DNA from: Bacteroidia bacterium
GTDB taxonomy: Bacteria; Bacteroidota; Bacteroidia; AKYH767-A; OLB10
Length of the DNA stretch: 15,473 nucleotides
Assembly: GCA_025450095.1 (NCBI GenBank)
Contig: JANWID010000277.1
Coordinates: forward strand, 1 to 15,473
Direction of reading: 5' to 3'
Shown here one piece after another: positions 14,032-15,473 of this stretch. Position numbers and translations under genes: made by a program. Position 1 is the stretch's first letter. The number at the start of each line of letters is the position of its first letter. Below the pieces are notes generated by a model that was not told the origin of the DNA, did no database searches, and was given only the letters and a program-made list of their open reading frames with translations.

Positions 14032-15297
14032 ATGAAAAAACTTATGATCATCGTAATGGCTTTTGCCTGCACGCAGGTGAAGGCACAGGAAATCAATGAA
14101 TCTTTCATTGGATTTAAGTTTGCCTGGAATGGTTCTCAGAATTCATTCCACAATCCTTCCCTGGAGAATGCCGATGTGAGTTTCAAATCAGGATTTGCAG
14201 CAGGTGCATTTTGCAATATCGGTTTATCCGAAAAATTCGCCATCCAGCCTGAATTCCAATATTCGCAAATGGGAACACATCTGGAAGAAACGTTACCAGA
14301 TAATACAACTACTAACACAACCCTCAGCCTGGATTATTTTTCGATGCCGGTATTGATAAAATTTTATCCCATTGAGAAGTTGAATATTTTCGCAGGTCCC
14401 CAATTCGATTTTTTATTCGATGCAAAATCTGATGCTGATAATAGCTCTTCAGTAGATCTGACATCGCAGGTAACCTCTTATGACTTTACCCTCACTGTCG
14501 GGCTGGAATACTGGTTTACCCGATACCTGGGTATCTACGGCCGGTATATGCTCGGATTCCAGGATATAAATGAAAAAAATCCAGGCATTGATCTGAATTT
14601 ACAAACCATCACAGGTGAAACAACAAACACCGGGTTCCAGGTCGGTTTGGCAATTGGTATCAGATCAAAAGAAGGTGAAACAACGATTCCATCTCCTGTT
14701 ACTTTCCCAGCTGCCGACTCCGATGGTGATGGTATTAAAGATGACGTCGATAAATGTCCTTCACAGGCTGGAATTGCTAAATACAATGGATGCCCCATAC
14801 CCGATACTGATGGTGATGGTGTAAATGATGAAGCTGATAAATGTCCTTCACAGGCTGGAATGGCCAAATACAATGGTTGTCCGGTACCCGATACAGATGG
14901 GGATGGTGTAAATGATGAAGCTGACAGATGTCCTAAAACTGCGGGTATTGCCGGTAATATGGGTTGTCCTGAAATGATCCTCTATTACTCACGTGAAGAA
15001 GCAGAACTTGATTCCAATGACATGTCAAATCTGGATATCGTTGTTAGCTTTATGGAACGTCACCCAGATTTAAATATCATCGTTGAAGGTCATACCAGTA
15101 CACCTGGTGACGATGCCTATAACCTCACCCTTTCTGAAAAGAGAGCCAATGATGCTATTAATTATATGGTTTCGAAAGGAGTCGACCGTAAACGGATGAC
15201 AGCAAAAGGCATGGGTGAACAATTCCCAATTGGTGATAATTCAACCGATGAAGGAAGAGCTAAAAGCCGAAGGGTAGTTATCAGGATAGCCCAGTAA
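14032..15297 (+). CDS. OmpA-type outer-membrane protein: beta-barrel, TSP3 repeats, OmpA C-terminal domain
   Basis: A 421-residue protein with signal peptide 1-18 (MKKLMIIVMAFACTQVKA|Q). Residues about 22-211 form a PorT-like membrane barrel (FIGFKFAWNG, IQPEFQYSQMG, SMPVLIKFYP, NIFAGPQFDFLF, GIYGRYMLGFQDI). Three thrombospondin type 3 calcium-binding repeats follow at 229-313 (DSDGDGIKDDVDKCP, DTDGDGVNDEADKCP, DTDGDGVNDEADRCP). The OmpA domain spans about 315-420 (IIVEGHTSTPGDDAYNLTLS...EGRAKSRRVVIRI). Such proteins tie the outer membrane to peptidoglycan. The conserved Asp of the GHTD motif is Ser here (S356), while the partner Arg (R371) is kept, so meso-DAP binding may be weakened or altered. 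The gene has its own long upstream region and a terminator-like palindrome downstream. Confidence 0.95.
   Translation: MKKLMIIVMAFACTQVKAQEINESFIGFKFAWNGSQNSFHNPSLENADVSFKSGFAAGAFCNIGLSEKFAIQPEFQYSQMGTHLEETLPDNTTTNTTLSLDYFSMPVLIKFYPIEKLNIFAGPQFDFLFDAKSDADNSSSVDLTSQVTSYDFTLTVGLEYWFTRYLGIYGRYMLGFQDINEKNPGIDLNLQTITGETTNTGFQVGLAIGIRSKEGETTIPSPVTFPAADSDGDGIKDDVDKCPSQAGIAKYNGCPIPDTDGDGVNDEADKCPSQAGMAKYNGCPVPDTDGDGVNDEADRCPKTAGIAGNMGCPEMILYYSREEAELDSNDMSNLDIVVSFMERHPDLNIIVEGHTSTPGDDAYNLTLSEKRANDAINYMVSKGVDRKRMTAKGMGEQFPIGDNSTDEGRAKSRRVVIRIAQ
14716..14970 (+). repeat. Three 87-bp tandem repeats encoding TSP3 units
   Basis: Units start at 14716, 14803 and 14890, each coding 29 residues (the last about 27). 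Units 1 and 2 share long identical DNA stretches such as GATAAATGTCCTTCACAGGC, whereas unit 3 diverges in its second half. The similarity suggests expansion of unit 1/2 by fairly recent duplication. Confidence 0.85.
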
Positions 15298-15303
15298 GAG
15301 TAT

Positions 15304-15370
15304 GCAGTCAGCAGCCTGTAGTTATGGTTTGACTCCGATCACCATATCTGCAGTCTGCTGTCTGTTTTTT
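15304..15370 (+). terminator. Palindromic repeat followed by T-run after the OmpA-type gene
   Basis: GCAGTCAGCAGCCTGTAG (15304-15321) pairs imperfectly with CTGCAGTCTGCTGTCTG (15348-15364). A nested perfect TATGGT/ACCATA pair (15323-15328, 15341-15346) lies inside, and six T follow (15365-15370). It shares words with the repeat at 4516-4605, so this seems to be a repeat family serving as an intrinsic terminator. Confidence 0.65.
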
Positions 15371-15373
15371 CAC

Positions 15374-15381
15374 TAGTTTTG
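15374..15381 (+). promoter_or_regulatory. Putative -7 promoter box for the DnaQ-like gene
   Basis: TAGTTTTG matches TAnnTTTG and ends 22 bp before the ATG at 15404. It begins four bases after the terminator T-run, as expected for a new transcription unit. Confidence 0.55.
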
Positions 15382-15403
15382 TATTTTGAACTGAATTTCG
15401 TTA

Positions 15404-15473
15404 ATGTTTGCTGTAGTTGACCTGGAAACCACCGGTGGTAACCCGGGTACCGATAAGATAATTGAGATCGCGA
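15404..15473 (+). CDS. DnaQ-family 3'-5' exonuclease, N-terminus only
   Basis: Only 23 codons are in the window. They begin MFAVVDLETTGG and continue with TDKIIEIA, which is the Exo I motif of DEDD exonucleases: the catalytic D-x-E of VDLETTG, followed by the conserved I-I-E-I-A strand. The family includes the proofreading epsilon subunit of DNA polymerase III and, in Bacteroidetes, longer proteins that fuse this domain to a UvrC-type GIY-YIG nuclease. Which of these it is cannot be decided from the visible part. The start is supported by the TAGTTTTG box upstream and by the family motif beginning immediately after the ATG. Confidence 0.85.
   Translation, partial: MFAVVDLETTGGNPGTDKIIEIA

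Overview
The window looks like a chromosomal segment from a member of the Bacteroidetes (Bacteroidota). Supporting signs are six copies of the phylum's TAnnTTTG -7 promoter box at near-constant distance from gene starts, few clear Shine-Dalgarno sequences, tRNA genes without an encoded CCA, several N-terminal export signals ending in A-Q, and an OmpA-type protein built as beta-barrel, thrombospondin type 3 repeats and OmpA domain. The order or genus cannot be fixed from what is here. Content is mostly housekeeping and cell-envelope genes. I see no phage, plasmid, CRISPR, toxin-antitoxin or defence cluster, and no convincing new multi-gene system.

Layout. 1-1355 (minus strand): recR followed by a family 2 glycosyltransferase that runs off the left edge. 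1431-1594: a large nested palindromic repeat in the divergent gap. 1782-4505 (plus): a sodium:solute symporter, then tryptophan 2,3-dioxygenase (kynA) with its own promoter. 4516-4625: a palindromic, partly tandem repeat between convergent genes. 4638-6615 (minus): an NfeD-type membrane protease-like protein followed by a small exported protein. 6684-7721 (plus): an exported LysM-LysM-double-psi-barrel protein, divergent from the NfeD gene. 7825-9533 (minus): an OsmC-family peroxidase and an MFS exporter.

9664-10008 is a tRNA unit: one promoter box, tRNA-Leu(GAG), a spacer with two mutually exclusive hairpins, tRNA-Leu(CAG) and an intrinsic terminator. 10223-12555 (minus) holds a beta-barrel-like protein, a DUF1579-like exported protein with its own terminator, and an AT-rich orphan gene. 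12831-15297 (plus) holds an exported retropepsin-like protein with an SH3-like tail and the OmpA-type protein. A DnaQ-type exonuclease begins at 15404 and leaves the window.

The commonest theme is the cell envelope (NfeD, LysM-DPBB, OmpA, barrels), but the genes are mostly single transcription units and not one pathway. The most useful second looks are the OmpA domain with Ser in place of its usual peptidoglycan-binding Asp, the LysM-DPBB protein lacking the RlpA catalytic signature, the alternative hairpins overlapping the 5' end of tRNA-Leu(CAG), the families of intergenic palindromes, and the AT-rich orphan gene.
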